A DNA stretch of 64,000 nt from the NCBI RefSeq assembly GCF_004684245.1, contig NZ_CP038452.1, positions 1,040,796 through 1,104,795 of the forward strand. Reading direction: 5' to 3'. Positions 35,092-47,748 of this stretch are shown here, one piece after another. Both the position numbers and the translations under genes were made by a program. Each line of letters begins with the position of its first letter. Positions within the stretch are counted from its first letter, which is position 1. Source of the stretch: Thermus caldilimi (lineage in GTDB: Bacteria; Deinococcota; Deinococci; Deinococcales; Thermaceae). The notes under the pieces are model-generated. The model searched no databases, was not told the DNA's origin, and was given only the letters and a program-made list of their open reading frames with translations.

Positions 35092-35607
35092 TCAGGGGCG
35101 CTGCCCCTGGCGGTAAAGATCAAAGCCGGTGTAAAGGGCGGCCTGGTAGGGCTCGCCCTCCTGGGCGGCATCATAGCCGTTCCAGCCGTGGCGCACCCGG
35201 AGAAGCCGCAGGGTACCCGCCCAGTAAAGCTTGTCCCCGGAGCCATTGGCGTAGAGGAGGTACCGGCTGCAGGTGTCGCCCAGCACCGTATCTCCCCGGC
35301 TGAAGTGGCCGTTGTTGTCCTCGTCCCGGTAAGCCACCACCTGGTAGCTGCCCTCGGCGGCCACGGGGAGAAGCTCCATCCAGTAGCCCCGGAGGAGGCT
35401 CGGGTCCTTGATCTCCAGCGGGTTGGAGTAGTCCACCTGGCCCTCGGAGGTCAGGCCCACCAGGGCCAACCTCAGGCCCGAGGCCACCTCCTGCCAGTCC
35501 CCCTGAAACCCGCCCGTCACCTTAGGACCTCCAAAACCAGGGATAAGGCCACACGCAGCCAAGAACAGCAGCCCTGCCCCTACGGGGAAGATCCTCGTCA
35601 ACCCCAC
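35092..35607 (-). CDS. Predicted lipoprotein, unknown function
   Basis: The protein has 171 residues from a GTG start with GGAGGTGA six bases upstream. The N-terminus is a lipoprotein signal (L-L-F-L-A-A-C-G, Cys about residue 19). The mature part contains A-Y-R-D-E-D-N-N-G-H-F-S-R-G-D, a calcium-binding-like loop near residue 93-107, and C-S-R-Y-L-L-Y. No family is recognised. It follows trpBA on the same strand, separated by a hairpin that covers its ribosome site. Confidence 0.7.
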   Translation of the reverse strand: MGLTRIFPVGAGLLFLAACGLIPGFGGPKVTGGFQGDWQEVASGLRLALVGLTSEGQVDYSNPLEIKDPSLLRGYWMELLPVAAEGSYQVVAYRDEDNNGHFSRGDTVLGDTCSRYLLYANGSGDKLYWAGTLRLLRVRHGWNGYDAAQEGEPYQAALYTGFDLYRQGQRP

Positions 35608-35613
35608 GGTTCA

Positions 35614-35642
35614 CCTCCGGAGGGGAGGCTACCCCCCGGAGG
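35614..35642 (-). promoter_or_regulatory. Hairpin covering the ribosome site of the lipoprotein gene
   Basis: On the minus strand CCTCCGG (35642-35636) pairs with CCGGAGG (35620-35614); the second arm contains the GGAGG ribosome site. It may act as a terminator after trpA or restrain translation. Confidence 0.45.
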
Positions 35643-35702
35643 TTAACAGGCGGTAAACGATCCCCTCCCCAGGGCACCTCTCCCGGCGAAGCCAGGGCAG
35701 CG

Positions 35703-37696
<1,994 letters not shown>

Positions 37697-37709
37697 ACTT
37701 GCTCCGAAA

Positions 37710-37737
37710 ATGGGCGCCCTAGCGCCGCAAAGCCCAT
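37710..37737 (-). promoter_or_regulatory. Leader hairpin of trpBA
   Basis: On the minus strand ATGGGC pairs with GCCCAT, followed by TTTT. A competing stem GGCGC / GCGCC shares bases with it. A short frame runs through it but holds no Trp codon, so a Trp-specific attenuator is not supported. Confidence 0.35.
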
Positions 37738-37739
37738 CC

Positions 37740-37769
37740 ATCCTACACGCCGCAAGCCCTTAGAGCCAA
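37740..37769 (-). promoter_or_regulatory. Sigma-A promoter of trpBA
   Basis: On the minus strand TTGGCT (37769-37764) and TAGGAT (37745-37740) are 18 bases apart; the leader to the trpB ATG is about 37 bases. Confidence 0.6.
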
Positions 37770-37867
37770 GGTCAAGAGGGCCTGTAGCGCCCATGCCGCC
37801 ACTTGTAGGCAAAGGGGGTGCGGACCCGCATGAGCTTAGGGTAGACCCCTTCGGGCCAAAGGGCAAG

Positions 37868-37873
37868 TAGACT
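37868..37873 (+). promoter_or_regulatory. -10 box of a leaderless promoter (thyX)
   Basis: TAGACT, seven bases, then ATG 37881. Confidence 0.5.
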
Positions 37874-37880
37874 CAAAGGC

Positions 37881-38702
37881 ATGGGTCATGCGGAAGCGTA
37901 CCTTGAGATTGCGGTTTTGGACAAGGGGTTCGTGCGCTTGGTGGAGGTGATGGGAAGCGATGCCTCCATCGTCCAGGCGGCCAGGGTTTCCTACGGCCCC
38001 GGCACCAAGACGGTGCGGGAGGACGCCGCCCTCATCGACTACCTCATGCGCCACCGCCACACCAGCCCCTTCGAGATGGTGGAGTTCAAGTTCCACGTGA
38101 AGGCTCCCATCTTCGTGGTGCGCCAGTGGTTCCGCCACCGCACCGCCAGCGTGAACGAGATCTCCGGTCGCTACTCCGTCCTTAAGGAGCAGTTTTACGA
38201 GCCACAAGCGTGGCGGAAACAAGCCCGGCGGAACAAGCAAGGCTCCGAGGGGGAGCTTTCCAATGAGGAAGCCTCCCTTCTCCTCAAAGACGTGGAGCGG
38301 GAAGCCTACCAGGCCTACCAAACCCTTCTGGAAAAGGGGATCGCCCGGGAGATGGCCCGCATGGTCCTGCCCCTAAACCTCTACACCGAGTTCTACTGGA
38401 AGCAGGACCTCCACAATCTTTTCCACTTCCTGGCCCTGCGCCTGGACCCCCATGCCCAGTGGGAGATAAGGCAGTACGCCAAGGCCATCGCCGAAATCGT
38501 CAAGGCCCATGTGCCCCTGGCCTGGCAAAGCTTTGAGGAGCATGTATTAAAGGGAGCCCATCTTTCCCGTACGGAGCTTAAGGCCCTCCAAGGGCTTCTC
38601 ACCCCGGAGCTTTACGAAAAGGCCCTGAAAGAGCTTGGTTTATCGGGTTCCAGGCTCCAGGAGGCCCTGGGAAAGATCTTTAACCCAGGCCTTCCAGACT
38701 GA
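37881..38702 (+). CDS. thyX: Flavin-dependent thymidylate synthase
   Basis: The protein has 273 residues. The ThyX motif R-H-R-T-A-S-V-N-E-I-S-G-R-Y is near residue 90-103. It makes dTMP from dUMP with FAD and methylene-tetrahydrofolate. The start is leaderless by spacing. It converges with ligA across 19 bases. Confidence 0.95.
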   Translation: MGHAEAYLEIAVLDKGFVRLVEVMGSDASIVQAARVSYGPGTKTVREDAALIDYLMRHRHTSPFEMVEFKFHVKAPIFVVRQWFRHRTASVNEISGRYSVLKEQFYEPQAWRKQARRNKQGSEGELSNEEASLLLKDVEREAYQAYQTLLEKGIAREMARMVLPLNLYTEFYWKQDLHNLFHFLALRLDPHAQWEIRQYAKAIAEIVKAHVPLAWQSFEEHVLKGAHLSRTELKALQGLLTPELYEKALKELGLSGSRLQEALGKIFNPGLPD

Positions 38703-38721
38703 CCCCACCCGGCCACCCGCC

Positions 38722-40779
<2,058 letters not shown>

Positions 40780-40789
40780 CCGAACCGGG

Positions 40790-40795
40790 TATAAT
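40790..40795 (+). promoter_or_regulatory. -10 box of the BMP binding-protein gene
   Basis: A consensus TATAAT lies 32 bases before ATG 40828. No good -35 at 17 bases was seen. A TAGGAGGTGG ribosome site follows. Confidence 0.6.
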
Positions 40796-40827
40796 GCCCT
40801 ACGGCGAAATGCCATAGGAGGTGGCAG

Positions 40828-41952
40828 ATGAAACGTATGGTGGCCCTTTTGGCGGTATTGGCCCTAGGTTTAAGCCTGGCCCAGGTGCGTGTGGGGATCG
40901 CCTTTGATGCGGGCGGCAAGTTTGACCGCTCCTTCAACCAGTCCGCTTGGGAAGGAGCCCAGAAGGCAGCCAAGGACTTCGGGGTTAAGCTCTTCGACTT
41001 CGAGCCCGCCGACCCCTCCCAGGTGGGCCAGGGCATCCGCACCTTCGCCGAGGAGGGCTTTGACCTGGTGATCGGGGTGGGCTTCGCCAACGAACCCGCC
41101 ATCACCGCCACCGCCAAGGAATTCCCCAAGGTGAACTTTGCGGTGATCGACGCCGTCCCCGGGGAAGGTAAGCTGCCCAACGCCGTGGGCCTGGTCTTCC
41201 GGGAGCACGAGGGAAGCTTCCTGGTGGGCTACATCGCCGGCAAGATGAGCCGCACCGGGGTGGTGGGCTTCATCGGCGGCATGGACATCCCCCTCATCCA
41301 CAAGTTTGAGGCAGGCTTCCGGGCCGGGGCGGAGTACGCCTTCAAGGAGGACAAGATCCAGGGCAAGGTCCTGGTGGGCTACGTGGGCAACACCCCCGCT
41401 GCCTGGAACGACCCCGCCAAGGCCAAGGAAATCGCCGCCAGCCAGGTGCGCCAGGGAGCCGACATCATCTACGCCGCCGCCGGTGGTTCAGGCCTGGGAC
41501 TCATCGACTACGTGAAGCAGGCCAAGTGCCTGAAAGAAGGCGGAGCCGTCCGCTTCGTGCGGAAGGCTGACCCCTACGCCAAGGTGCCCAAGTACGCCGA
41601 CTACACCAAGACCTGCGGCACCGACGGCACCAAGGCCACGCCTCTCTTCTTCATCGGGGTGGACGCCAACCAGAACTACCTGGGGGACACCGACAACAAT
41701 CCCGCCACCTTGAACCACGGCCTCACCTCCATGATGAAGCGGGTGGACGTGGCCACCTACGAGGTCATCAAGAGCGTGGTGCAGAAGGCCTTCAAGGGTG
41801 GGGTGCGGGAGTTCGGCCTGGCCAACAACGGGGTAGGCTACGCCTTGGACGAGTACAACAAGGCCCTGATCCCCGCTGCGGTGGTGAGCAAGCTGGAGGT
41901 TTTGAAGCAACAGGTCATCAAGGGCCAGCTCAAGGTGCCTGAAAAGCGCTAA
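40828..41952 (+). CDS. BMP-family (nucleoside-type) ABC substrate-binding protein
   Basis: The protein has 374 residues. A signal peptide ends L-S-L-A-Q near residue 19. The BMP/PnrA fold is shown by [14 protein letters not shown] near 30-43, [11 protein letters not shown] and F-I-G-G-M-D-I-P. Members of this family bind purine nucleosides for import. An insertion near residues 240-265 contains two cysteines (A-K-C-L-K and K-T-C-G-T) that may form a disulfide. A terminator follows, then the ATPase gene. Confidence 0.88.
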   Translation: MKRMVALLAVLALGLSLAQVRVGIAFDAGGKFDRSFNQSAWEGAQKAAKDFGVKLFDFEPADPSQVGQGIRTFAEEGFDLVIGVGFANEPAITATAKEFPKVNFAVIDAVPGEGKLPNAVGLVFREHEGSFLVGYIAGKMSRTGVVGFIGGMDIPLIHKFEAGFRAGAEYAFKEDKIQGKVLVGYVGNTPAAWNDPAKAKEIAASQVRQGADIIYAAAGGSGLGLIDYVKQAKCLKEGGAVRFVRKADPYAKVPKYADYTKTCGTDGTKATPLFFIGVDANQNYLGDTDNNPATLNHGLTSMMKRVDVATYEVIKSVVQKAFKGGVREFGLANNGVGYALDEYNKALIPAAVVSKLEVLKQQVIKGQLKVPEKR

Positions 41953-41966
41953 AAAAGGGCTCTCTA

Positions 41967-41992
41967 GGCCGGGGAGTTCCCCCGGCCTTTTT
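41967..41992 (+). terminator. Rho-independent terminator after the BMP gene
   Basis: GGCCGGGG-AGTTC-CCCCGGCC is followed by TTTTT. The next promoter -10 box starts two bases later. Confidence 0.85.
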
Positions 41993-41993
41993 G

Positions 41994-41999
41994 TATACT
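41994..41999 (+). promoter_or_regulatory. -10 box of a leaderless promoter (nucleoside ABC ATPase)
   Basis: TATACT, six bases, then GTG 42006. Confidence 0.55.
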
Positions 42000-42005
42000 C
42001 CGGGC

Positions 42006-43514
42006 GTGGAGGCTAGCGGAACCATCGCAAAGGCCCTGGTGCTCAAGGACATCACCAAGCGCTTCCCCCTGGTCCTGGCCAACGACCACATCAGCCTGGA
42101 CCTGAACTGGGGCGAGGTCTTGGCCCTGGTGGGGGAAAACGGGGCGGGGAAGTCCACCCTGATGAAGATCGTCTACGGCCTGCAGCCGCCGGACAAAGGG
42201 GAGATGTGGGTGGACGGCAAGCCCTACCGGCCCAAGAGCCCCCTGGACGCCATCGCCCACGGCATCGGCATGGTCCACCAGCACTTCATGCTGGTGGAGC
42301 CCTTCACCGTGCTGGAGAACCTGGTCCTGGGCCTCGAGCCGGGAAGCCCTCTATACCTCAATCTGGACGAGGCTAGGAAGCGGGCCACCGCCCTCATGGA
42401 GGAGCTGGGCTTCCAGGTACCCCTGGACGAGCGCATCGAGAACCTTCCCGTGGGCTTGCAGCAGCGGGTGGAGATCCTCAAAGCCCTCTACCGCCAGGCC
42501 ACAATCCTCATCCTGGACGAACCCACCGCCGTTCTAACCCCCCAGGAGGCGGAGGAGCTTTTCCGCTTCCTCAGGGCCTATGTGGCCAAGGGAAACGCCG
42601 CCATCTTCATCAGCCACAAGCTGAAGGAGGTGCTTTCCGTATCCGACCGGGTCACGGTGATCCGGGACGGGAAGGTGGTGGGCACGGTAAAGACCGGGGA
42701 GACCTCCCTGGAGGAGCTGGCTCGGATGATGGTGGGAAGGGAGGTGGTCCTAAGGGTAGAAAAAGGGCCTGCCAAGCCGGGCGAGGTGGTGCTGGAGGTG
42801 GAGGGCCTCGAGGCCGCCCCCAGGCTCAAGGGGGTGAGCTTCCAGGTGCGCTCCGGGGAGATCGTGGGCATCGCCGGGGTGGAAGGGAACGGCCAGACCG
42901 AGCTGGTGGAGGCCCTGGCGGGCCTGCGCAAGTACCGGGGAACGGTGCGCTACCTGGGCCACCCTCTTCCCCACCTGGCTCTCAAAGTACGGGAGGCAGG
43001 CGTGAGCCACATCCCCGAGGACCGGCTTGCCCGGGGGCTGGTCCTGGACTTCTCCGTGCGGGAGAACGCCATCCTGGGGGACCAGCACCGGAGGCCCTTC
43101 CGGGGGTTCTTGGGGTTTTTAGATGGCGAAGCGGTGGAGACCCACGCCCGCCGCTTGGTGGAAGACTTTGACGTCCGCCCCCGCTCCACGGAACTTTCCG
43201 CACGGCGGTTCTCCGGGGGCAACCAGCAGAAGATCGTGGTGGGCCGGGAACTCCTAAGGGACCCCAGGCTCCTCATTGCCGCCCAGCCCACCCGGGGCGT
43301 GGACGTGGGGGCCATCGAGTTCATCCACCAGCGCCTGGTGGAGGCCCGGGACCGGGGCCTGGCGGTGCTCCTGGTCTCTGCCGACCTTTCCGAGGTGATC
43401 AGCCTCTCCGACCGCATCCTGGTCATGTACGAGGGGCGCATCGTGGGGGAACTCACCCCGGAAGAAGCCAAGGAAGAGCGCCTGGGCCTCCTGATGGCGG
43501 GCGTGCCCGCCTAG
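42006..43514 (+). CDS. Nucleoside/sugar ABC transporter ATPase with two ABC domains
   Basis: The protein has 502 residues. Domain one (about 12-245) has Walker [10 protein letters not shown] and Walker B I-L-D-E-P-T. Domain two (about 255-500) has a degenerate Walker A (G-V-E-G-N-G-Q-T) and R-F-S-G-G-N-Q-Q-K signature, as usual in this class. It would drive the BMP-dependent importer. The two permease genes expected next are not in the window. GTG 42006 is chosen from the -10 spacing. Confidence 0.9.
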   Translation: MEASGTIAKALVLKDITKRFPLVLANDHISLDLNWGEVLALVGENGAGKSTLMKIVYGLQPPDKGEMWVDGKPYRPKSPLDAIAHGIGMVHQHFMLVEPFTVLENLVLGLEPGSPLYLNLDEARKRATALMEELGFQVPLDERIENLPVGLQQRVEILKALYRQATILILDEPTAVLTPQEAEELFRFLRAYVAKGNAAIFISHKLKEVLSVSDRVTVIRDGKVVGTVKTGETSLEELARMMVGREVVLRVEKGPAKPGEVVLEVEGLEAAPRLKGVSFQVRSGEIVGIAGVEGNGQTELVEALAGLRKYRGTVRYLGHPLPHLALKVREAGVSHIPEDRLARGLVLDFSVRENAILGDQHRRPFRGFLGFLDGEAVETHARRLVEDFDVRPRSTELSARRFSGGNQQKIVVGRELLRDPRLLIAAQPTRGVDVGAIEFIHQRLVEARDRGLAVLLVSADLSEVISLSDRILVMYEGRIVGELTPEEAKEERLGLLMAGVPA

Positions 43515-44452
43515 TCGCCGCGGAACTCCCCGGCCACCCCACCCAGGACCACCACTTCCCCGGTCTTCAGGGCGTAGCGCACCCGCTCCCCCCGCACCAC
43601 ACCCCTTTCGTCCCGGCTTTCCACCTTCCCATACAGGAAGGCGTACCCTTCCTTTTCCCTGAGAAGCGCCCGCTCAGCCTTGGTGGTGCGCCTGCCCTGG
43701 GTAAGCTCCACCCCTCCGAGAAGCCAGATCCGGTCCTCGTCCAGAAAATAGCGCAAGGAGCCCGCCTTGCCCGAAAGGGGCTTTTCCCCTTCCCGGCGCA
43801 CTTCCAGAGGACCCTCCAATAGGGCCTCCCCGGTATCGTTTTGGTAACGGAGCCTCTGCCCCTCCACCCGCACCTGCCCCTGGGCCAGCGCCACCTTTCC
43901 GGGGGCCGGCCTTAGCTCCAGCCGGCCTTCTTCCTCCAGGTACCGGGCCTCTCCCCCGGAGAGGAAGAGCTCCTCCACCCCACCCCGCTCCACCACCGCC
44001 AGGGGCCCCCTGGCCTCCACCTCCTCCCCCAGGCGCACCTCCACCCCCTTGGGGTCAAAGAGGACGAGGCGGAGGTAGCGGTCCCCTTTCCCTTCTCCAG
44101 CCCTTCGCAAACGCATCAGGTAGGGATGCCCCTCCTGTTCCCAATCGGGGTTATAGGCCACCTCCACCCTTTCCCCCACCTTCAGCCCCTCCTCCACCGT
44201 GCTCCCCGCATCCCTGAAAAAAGCCTGATCTCCCACCTGGACCCTCTCGGGGGAAAGGGCCTGCAGCTCCCCCACCAAGAGGTCCCCGTAGTCCGCGTAG
44301 AAGAGGCTTCCCTCCTCCTCGCTCACCCAGGCCACCACTCGCTTGTCCTTGCGGACCAGCTCCACCTCGGGGCGGAAAACCTCCTGGGCTAGGGCCCAGA
44401 GAAGGACCGCTCCAACGGCACTTCCCAGGAGGCCGAGGCGGAGGCAACCCAT
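43511..44452 (-). CDS. OstA/LptA-like exported protein
   Basis: The protein has 313 residues. A signal segment (5-23) is followed by a beta-rich body. The second half has repeated short strands ([30 protein letters not shown]) of the OstA beta-jellyroll type. It is the third gene of an lptC/lptA-like run and may act in transport of envelope lipid or glycolipid. Thermus lacks classic LPS, so the cargo is open. Confidence 0.65.
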   Translation of the reverse strand: MGCLRLGLLGSAVGAVLLWALAQEVFRPEVELVRKDKRVVAWVSEEEGSLFYADYGDLLVGELQALSPERVQVGDQAFFRDAGSTVEEGLKVGERVEVAYNPDWEQEGHPYLMRLRRAGEGKGDRYLRLVLFDPKGVEVRLGEEVEARGPLAVVERGGVEELFLSGGEARYLEEEGRLELRPAPGKVALAQGQVRVEGQRLRYQNDTGEALLEGPLEVRREGEKPLSGKAGSLRYFLDEDRIWLLGGVELTQGRRTTKAERALLREKEGYAFLYGKVESRDERGVVRGERVRYALKTGEVVVLGGVAGEFRGD

Positions 44453-44461
44453 ACTTAGAAC

Positions 44462-45319
44462 CTACTTCTCCCCTAGCTTTTTGAACTCCTCCACGGGCAA
44501 ACGGAAAGGCTTTCCATAAACCCGCACCTGGCGGCGATTTACGTTATGCTGTAGGGTGCTCCCCGAAAGCCTGAAGCCCTCTTTTTTATTCTCGCTCACC
44601 GCCGGCCTGCCCAGCACCAAGGCCTCCCCGGTGGTGTCGTCGTAGTAAAGGCTCTCCCCGGTGGTCACCAGATCCCCATCCTGCAGGCGTACCCCTCCGG
44701 TGGCGATGAGCCTTTTGGACCCGGTGAGGCTCCGCACCTCCTTGGCCCGAATCACCAAATCCCCTTCCTTGCGCTTGCGGACGAGGACCACCTCCTTGGG
44801 GTCGGTGAAGACCGCCAGGCCCTTCTCCTCCTCGTAGTAGACCAAGGCGGCCCGCCCCTCTTGGTTGCCGCTCTTAAGGAGGGCATTTTCGCTGCTGGAG
44901 GTGTCCGTGTCCACCTGAAAGGTCATGCGGCTGGCCTCCACCTCCACCGGGTCCTCCCCGGGCTTGGGCTCCTGGCGCATGCGGGCCGGGCCCAGAAGCT
45001 CCCCCTCCCCGGTCTTCTCCCGGTAGACCAGAACCGGTCCCCTGGCCTCCACCCGGCCCCGGCGCACCACCACCCCGCCCTCAAAGCGGGCCTCCCGCTC
45101 CCCTTCCGCCTCCTGCATGGTCTTGCCCTTGGGTGCGGTGAGGGTGGCCTTGGGGGAGCGGATCTCCAGGTCCTTCACCCGGCCCCTCACCTCCCCCTCA
45201 AAGGTCCAGGGGCCGTAGCGCAGGTCCCCCGAAAGGCGCCCCCCCTCCACCTGGATGATCCGGACGTTGGCAGCCGCTAAGGCCAAACCCAAAAGGGACA
45301 ACCAAACCCACCTTCTCAT
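44462..45319 (-). CDS. LptA/OstA-like exported protein
   Basis: The protein has 285 residues. Signal peptide residues 1-17 are followed by strands typical of LptA: A-R-F-E-G-G-V-V-V-R-R-G-R-V-E-A-R-G, L-I-A-T-G-G-V-R-L-Q-D-G-D and L-Y-Y-D-D-T-T-G-E-A. LptA forms the periplasmic bridge for envelope lipid transport. It overlaps the LptC-like gene by four bases. Confidence 0.7.
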   Translation of the reverse strand: MRRWVWLSLLGLALAAANVRIIQVEGGRLSGDLRYGPWTFEGEVRGRVKDLEIRSPKATLTAPKGKTMQEAEGEREARFEGGVVVRRGRVEARGPVLVYREKTGEGELLGPARMRQEPKPGEDPVEVEASRMTFQVDTDTSSSENALLKSGNQEGRAALVYYEEEKGLAVFTDPKEVVLVRKRKEGDLVIRAKEVRSLTGSKRLIATGGVRLQDGDLVTTGESLYYDDTTGEALVLGRPAVSENKKEGFRLSGSTLQHNVNRRQVRVYGKPFRLPVEEFKKLGEK

Positions 45320-45867
45320 GAGCTACCTCCTTCCACGGTACAAGGACCAAAGGTGCCACCCGCGGGCAACTCAAACCGCGGGCTTTCCGCTTCTATGCGC
45401 TCCATGCCGAAATCCGAGCGAAAGCCCTGGGCCTCTCCCCTCAGGTTAGGGGCCTCGATCCGCACCCAGGGGGCAAAAAACCCCTCCTTCTGCCGGATAA
45501 GGACCTCTCCCCTGCCCGGGGCGGAAAGCTGAAGGCGGAAGCATCCCTTCAGGATCTCCACCCGGGCGAAAGGAGCCCGCAGGTTATCCCCTGGCTCCAC
45601 CGCCACCTCGGGGGCGAAAAGGCGCAGGTCCAGCCGGTCCTCCACATAGCGTTCCCCCTTAAGCTCCCCCTGGATGCGGAAAACCCCCCCCTCCTCCACC
45701 ATCTCCTGGGCGGCGAACCGCCACTCCACCCCCTCCTCCTCGGGGAAAAGGTAGAACTCCACCCCCTTAAGGCGCACGCCTTCCGTGGGCAAGGGCTTGG
45801 GCTGGGGCCGGAGGAACCAAAAAACCACACTGAGAACGACAAGAAGGAGAAGGAGGAGCCGCACCAC
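45316..45867 (-). CDS. LptC-like membrane-anchored protein
   Basis: The protein has 183 residues from a GTG start. One N-terminal helix (2-18) anchors a beta-rich domain with Y-L-F-P-E-E-E-G-V-E-W-R-F-A-A-Q-E and V-E-I-L-K-G-C-F. The size and layout match LptC, which hands lipid to LptA. The call depends on the neighbouring LptA-like genes. Confidence 0.6.
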   Translation of the reverse strand: MVRLLLLLLVVLSVVFWFLRPQPKPLPTEGVRLKGVEFYLFPEEEGVEWRFAAQEMVEEGGVFRIQGELKGERYVEDRLDLRLFAPEVAVEPGDNLRAPFARVEILKGCFRLQLSAPGRGEVLIRQKEGFFAPWVRIEAPNLRGEAQGFRSDFGMERIEAESPRFELPAGGTFGPCTVEGGSS

Positions 45868-45921
45868 CTTCCCACCTTACCCAAGGCCCCTTGAGAAAGA
45901 TGACAAGACCCGCAAGCCCTT

Positions 45922-46944
45922 TCAGCCTAAGACATCCCGCGGGTTCCCCCGCACCCGCAGGTTCACCCAGGTCTTGCGCAGGCGCAGGAGGAGCTTCAAA
46001 GGGCGGTAGAGGGGGGAAAGGGGCAGGGTGTAGGCGGGAAACCGGACGCGCCTACCCCCAAACCCCTCCTTGAAGCGCCATATCCCCTCCGCGTGGCTAC
46101 CCTCCGGGGTCCTGGGCACGCCCCAGAGGTCGTAGATGCGGTAGCCGCGTCCGATCCCATGGCGGATGGCCGCCAGGTGCATGCCCATGGGCGCCTTGGC
46201 CTCGGGGTGGCTGCGGCTGCTTCCCCCATAGAGGTAGTCCACCTTACCGGCGAAGGCCACGAAAAGCCCCGCCGCCAAGGCTTCCCCCTCCTTACGGGCC
46301 AAGGACAAAAAGGCCTCCCCGTAGGGCTGGTTCATCTCCCTAAGCACCGCCTGGTAGTACTCCCTTGCGTGTTGCAGGAGCTTGGCCCGGCGGTTGGTTT
46401 CCTCAAAGAGGTGGAAGAACTCGGGAAAGGCCTCCTCCCCCTCCACGCTGAGCTCCGTGCGCTTGAGGGCTAGGCGGGCGTTGCGGCGGTGCATCTCCTT
46501 CATCCCCCTGAGGAGGGCTTCTTCCCCTTGGGTGAGGTCCAGCCATAGGGAATAGGCGGGCTGGACGGATTCCTCGAGGAGGAGGCCAGGAAAGGTGGGG
46601 GGAGGTTCCTCCGCCGGCAACCCCGCCTCGGGCTCGAGGACCAGGTGGGTGCCCCGGACCCCCTGGGCCAGGGCCTTGGCCACCAGGGGCAGGTCCTCGA
46701 GGCGGGCCAGGGCAGGTCCCCTAGGGACATAGGCCAGGCGGAGACCCCCAGGCAGGGGGCGCAGCAGCACCTGGGCCGCCCCCAGAAGCCCTTCCTTTCC
46801 GTAGACCGCAAGCCGCCTGGGCACCCAGCCGGAAAGCCGCTTCACCTCCCCCCAGCCCCAGGACTGCAAGGCGCTGGTGATGGGGAGGCTGGAAACCATC
46901 AGGTTCCAGGCCTCAGGATCGGTGATCTCTAAAAGTTCGGCCAC
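45922..46944 (-). CDS. FemX/FemAB-like peptidoglycan bridge aminoacyltransferase
   Basis: The protein has 340 residues from a GTG start close to the previous stop. Two GNAT-like halves are seen: S-A-L-Q-S-W-G-W-G-E-V-K near residue 24 and Y-L-Y-G-G-S-S-R-S-H-P near 240, then I-Y-D-L-W-G-V-P-R-T-P near 275. Fem enzymes add amino acids to the stem lysine or ornithine of lipid II using aminoacyl-tRNA. Thermus peptidoglycan has a glycine bridge on ornithine, which fits. Confidence 0.85.
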   Translation of the reverse strand: MAELLEITDPEAWNLMVSSLPITSALQSWGWGEVKRLSGWVPRRLAVYGKEGLLGAAQVLLRPLPGGLRLAYVPRGPALARLEDLPLVAKALAQGVRGTHLVLEPEAGLPAEEPPPTFPGLLLEESVQPAYSLWLDLTQGEEALLRGMKEMHRRNARLALKRTELSVEGEEAFPEFFHLFEETNRRAKLLQHAREYYQAVLREMNQPYGEAFLSLARKEGEALAAGLFVAFAGKVDYLYGGSSRSHPEAKAPMGMHLAAIRHGIGRGYRIYDLWGVPRTPEGSHAEGIWRFKEGFGGRRVRFPAYTLPLSPLYRPLKLLLRLRKTWVNLRVRGNPRDVLG

Positions 46945-46947
46945 CCC

Positions 46948-47697
46948 CTAAGCGTACAGGGCCTGGGCCAGCTCTTCCAGGAGGCCGTTCCCCTCCAGGG
47001 GTAGCCGCTTCTCCTCCAGATAGGCCTCCAGGTGGGAAGCCAGGCGGGGGTCCTGCACCCGGGCCGCCCGCTCCCTTAAGGACACCAGGGGCCAGCCAAA
47101 GGCCAGGTGGCCGAGGAGGTCATAGAGGTCGTATTCACCGGGAAGAAGGCGCCGCAAAAGGGCCTCGGTCCAGCCCTTGGCCAAAAGGTTTTTGAGAAGG
47201 GCACGGCGGCTTGCCGTCTTTCGCCAAAGGAGCTTGAAGCGGGCCTCTTCGGGCAAGGCGTGCCGCAAGCGGCTACCCACCTCCTCGAGGCTATTTACCC
47301 GCTCCCCGCCGGGCAGCACATACCCTTCCCGAGCGAGAAGGTTTTCCACCACCTCCTTGAGCCGGCGGCCGGAAACGGGCTTCTCCAGGAAGAGATCCGC
47401 CCCCAGGGCCCGGCCCAGCCCCTCCAGCTCCTTGCCACCCCCGGTGAACAGGATCACCGGCACCTTGGCCAGGCGGCGCACCGCCCGGATGCGCCCCAGG
47501 AGGGTGAGGCCATCCATGTCCGGCATCATGATGTCCAAAAGGATCAGATCCGGGGTTTCCCGGCGCAGGTACTCCAGAGCGGCCTTGGCGGAATCCGCCA
47601 GCACCACCTGGTGGCCGGCCCCGGAAAGAAGGAGCTCCAACAGGTGCCGGATGCGGGGGTCATCGTCCACCACAAGCAGCCGCGCCACAGGGGCCAT
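46948..47697 (-). CDS. Response regulator with an unassigned C-terminal domain
   Basis: The protein has 249 residues. A receiver domain (5-120) has L-L-V-V-D-D-D-P-R and the phosphorylated aspartate in I-L-L-D-I-M-M-P-D-M-D-G. The C-terminal 125 residues are helical and basic and do not look like a winged helix or a GGDEF domain. No histidine kinase is nearby. It is divergent from pheA and shares its operon with the femX gene, so a cell-wall link is possible. Confidence 0.85.
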   Translation of the reverse strand: MAPVARLLVVDDDPRIRHLLELLLSGAGHQVVLADSAKAALEYLRRETPDLILLDIMMPDMDGLTLLGRIRAVRRLAKVPVILFTGGGKELEGLGRALGADLFLEKPVSGRRLKEVVENLLAREGYVLPGGERVNSLEEVGSRLRHALPEEARFKLLWRKTASRRALLKNLLAKGWTEALLRRLLPGEYDLYDLLGHLAFGWPLVSLRERAARVQDPRLASHLEAYLEEKRLPLEGNGLLEELAQALYA

Positions 47698-47735
47698 GCT
47701 AAGGGAAGCGCCTTTCCCCTGTCTACGGGAAGCGG

Positions 47736-47741
47736 TAGGAT
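47736..47741 (+). promoter_or_regulatory. -10 box of a leaderless promoter (pheA)
   Basis: TAGGAT, seven bases (GGAGAGC, also ribosome-site-like), then ATG 47749. Confidence 0.45.
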
Positions 47742-47748
47742 GGAGAGC

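Noticed and set aside
37700-37745. A Trp leader peptide before trpB
   Set aside because: The short frame in the leader has no tryptophan codon, so ribosome-based Trp sensing is not supported.
37770-37775. TTGACC as -35 of trpBA or as an Fnr half-site
   Set aside because: The spacing to TAGGAT is 24 bases, and there is no second half-site, so it was not counted with the island operators.
47107-47748. Long in-frame extension upstream of pheA
   Set aside because: It lies antisense to the response regulator; the prephenate dehydratase fold starts at 47749, where a -10 box and a GGAGAG stretch lie.
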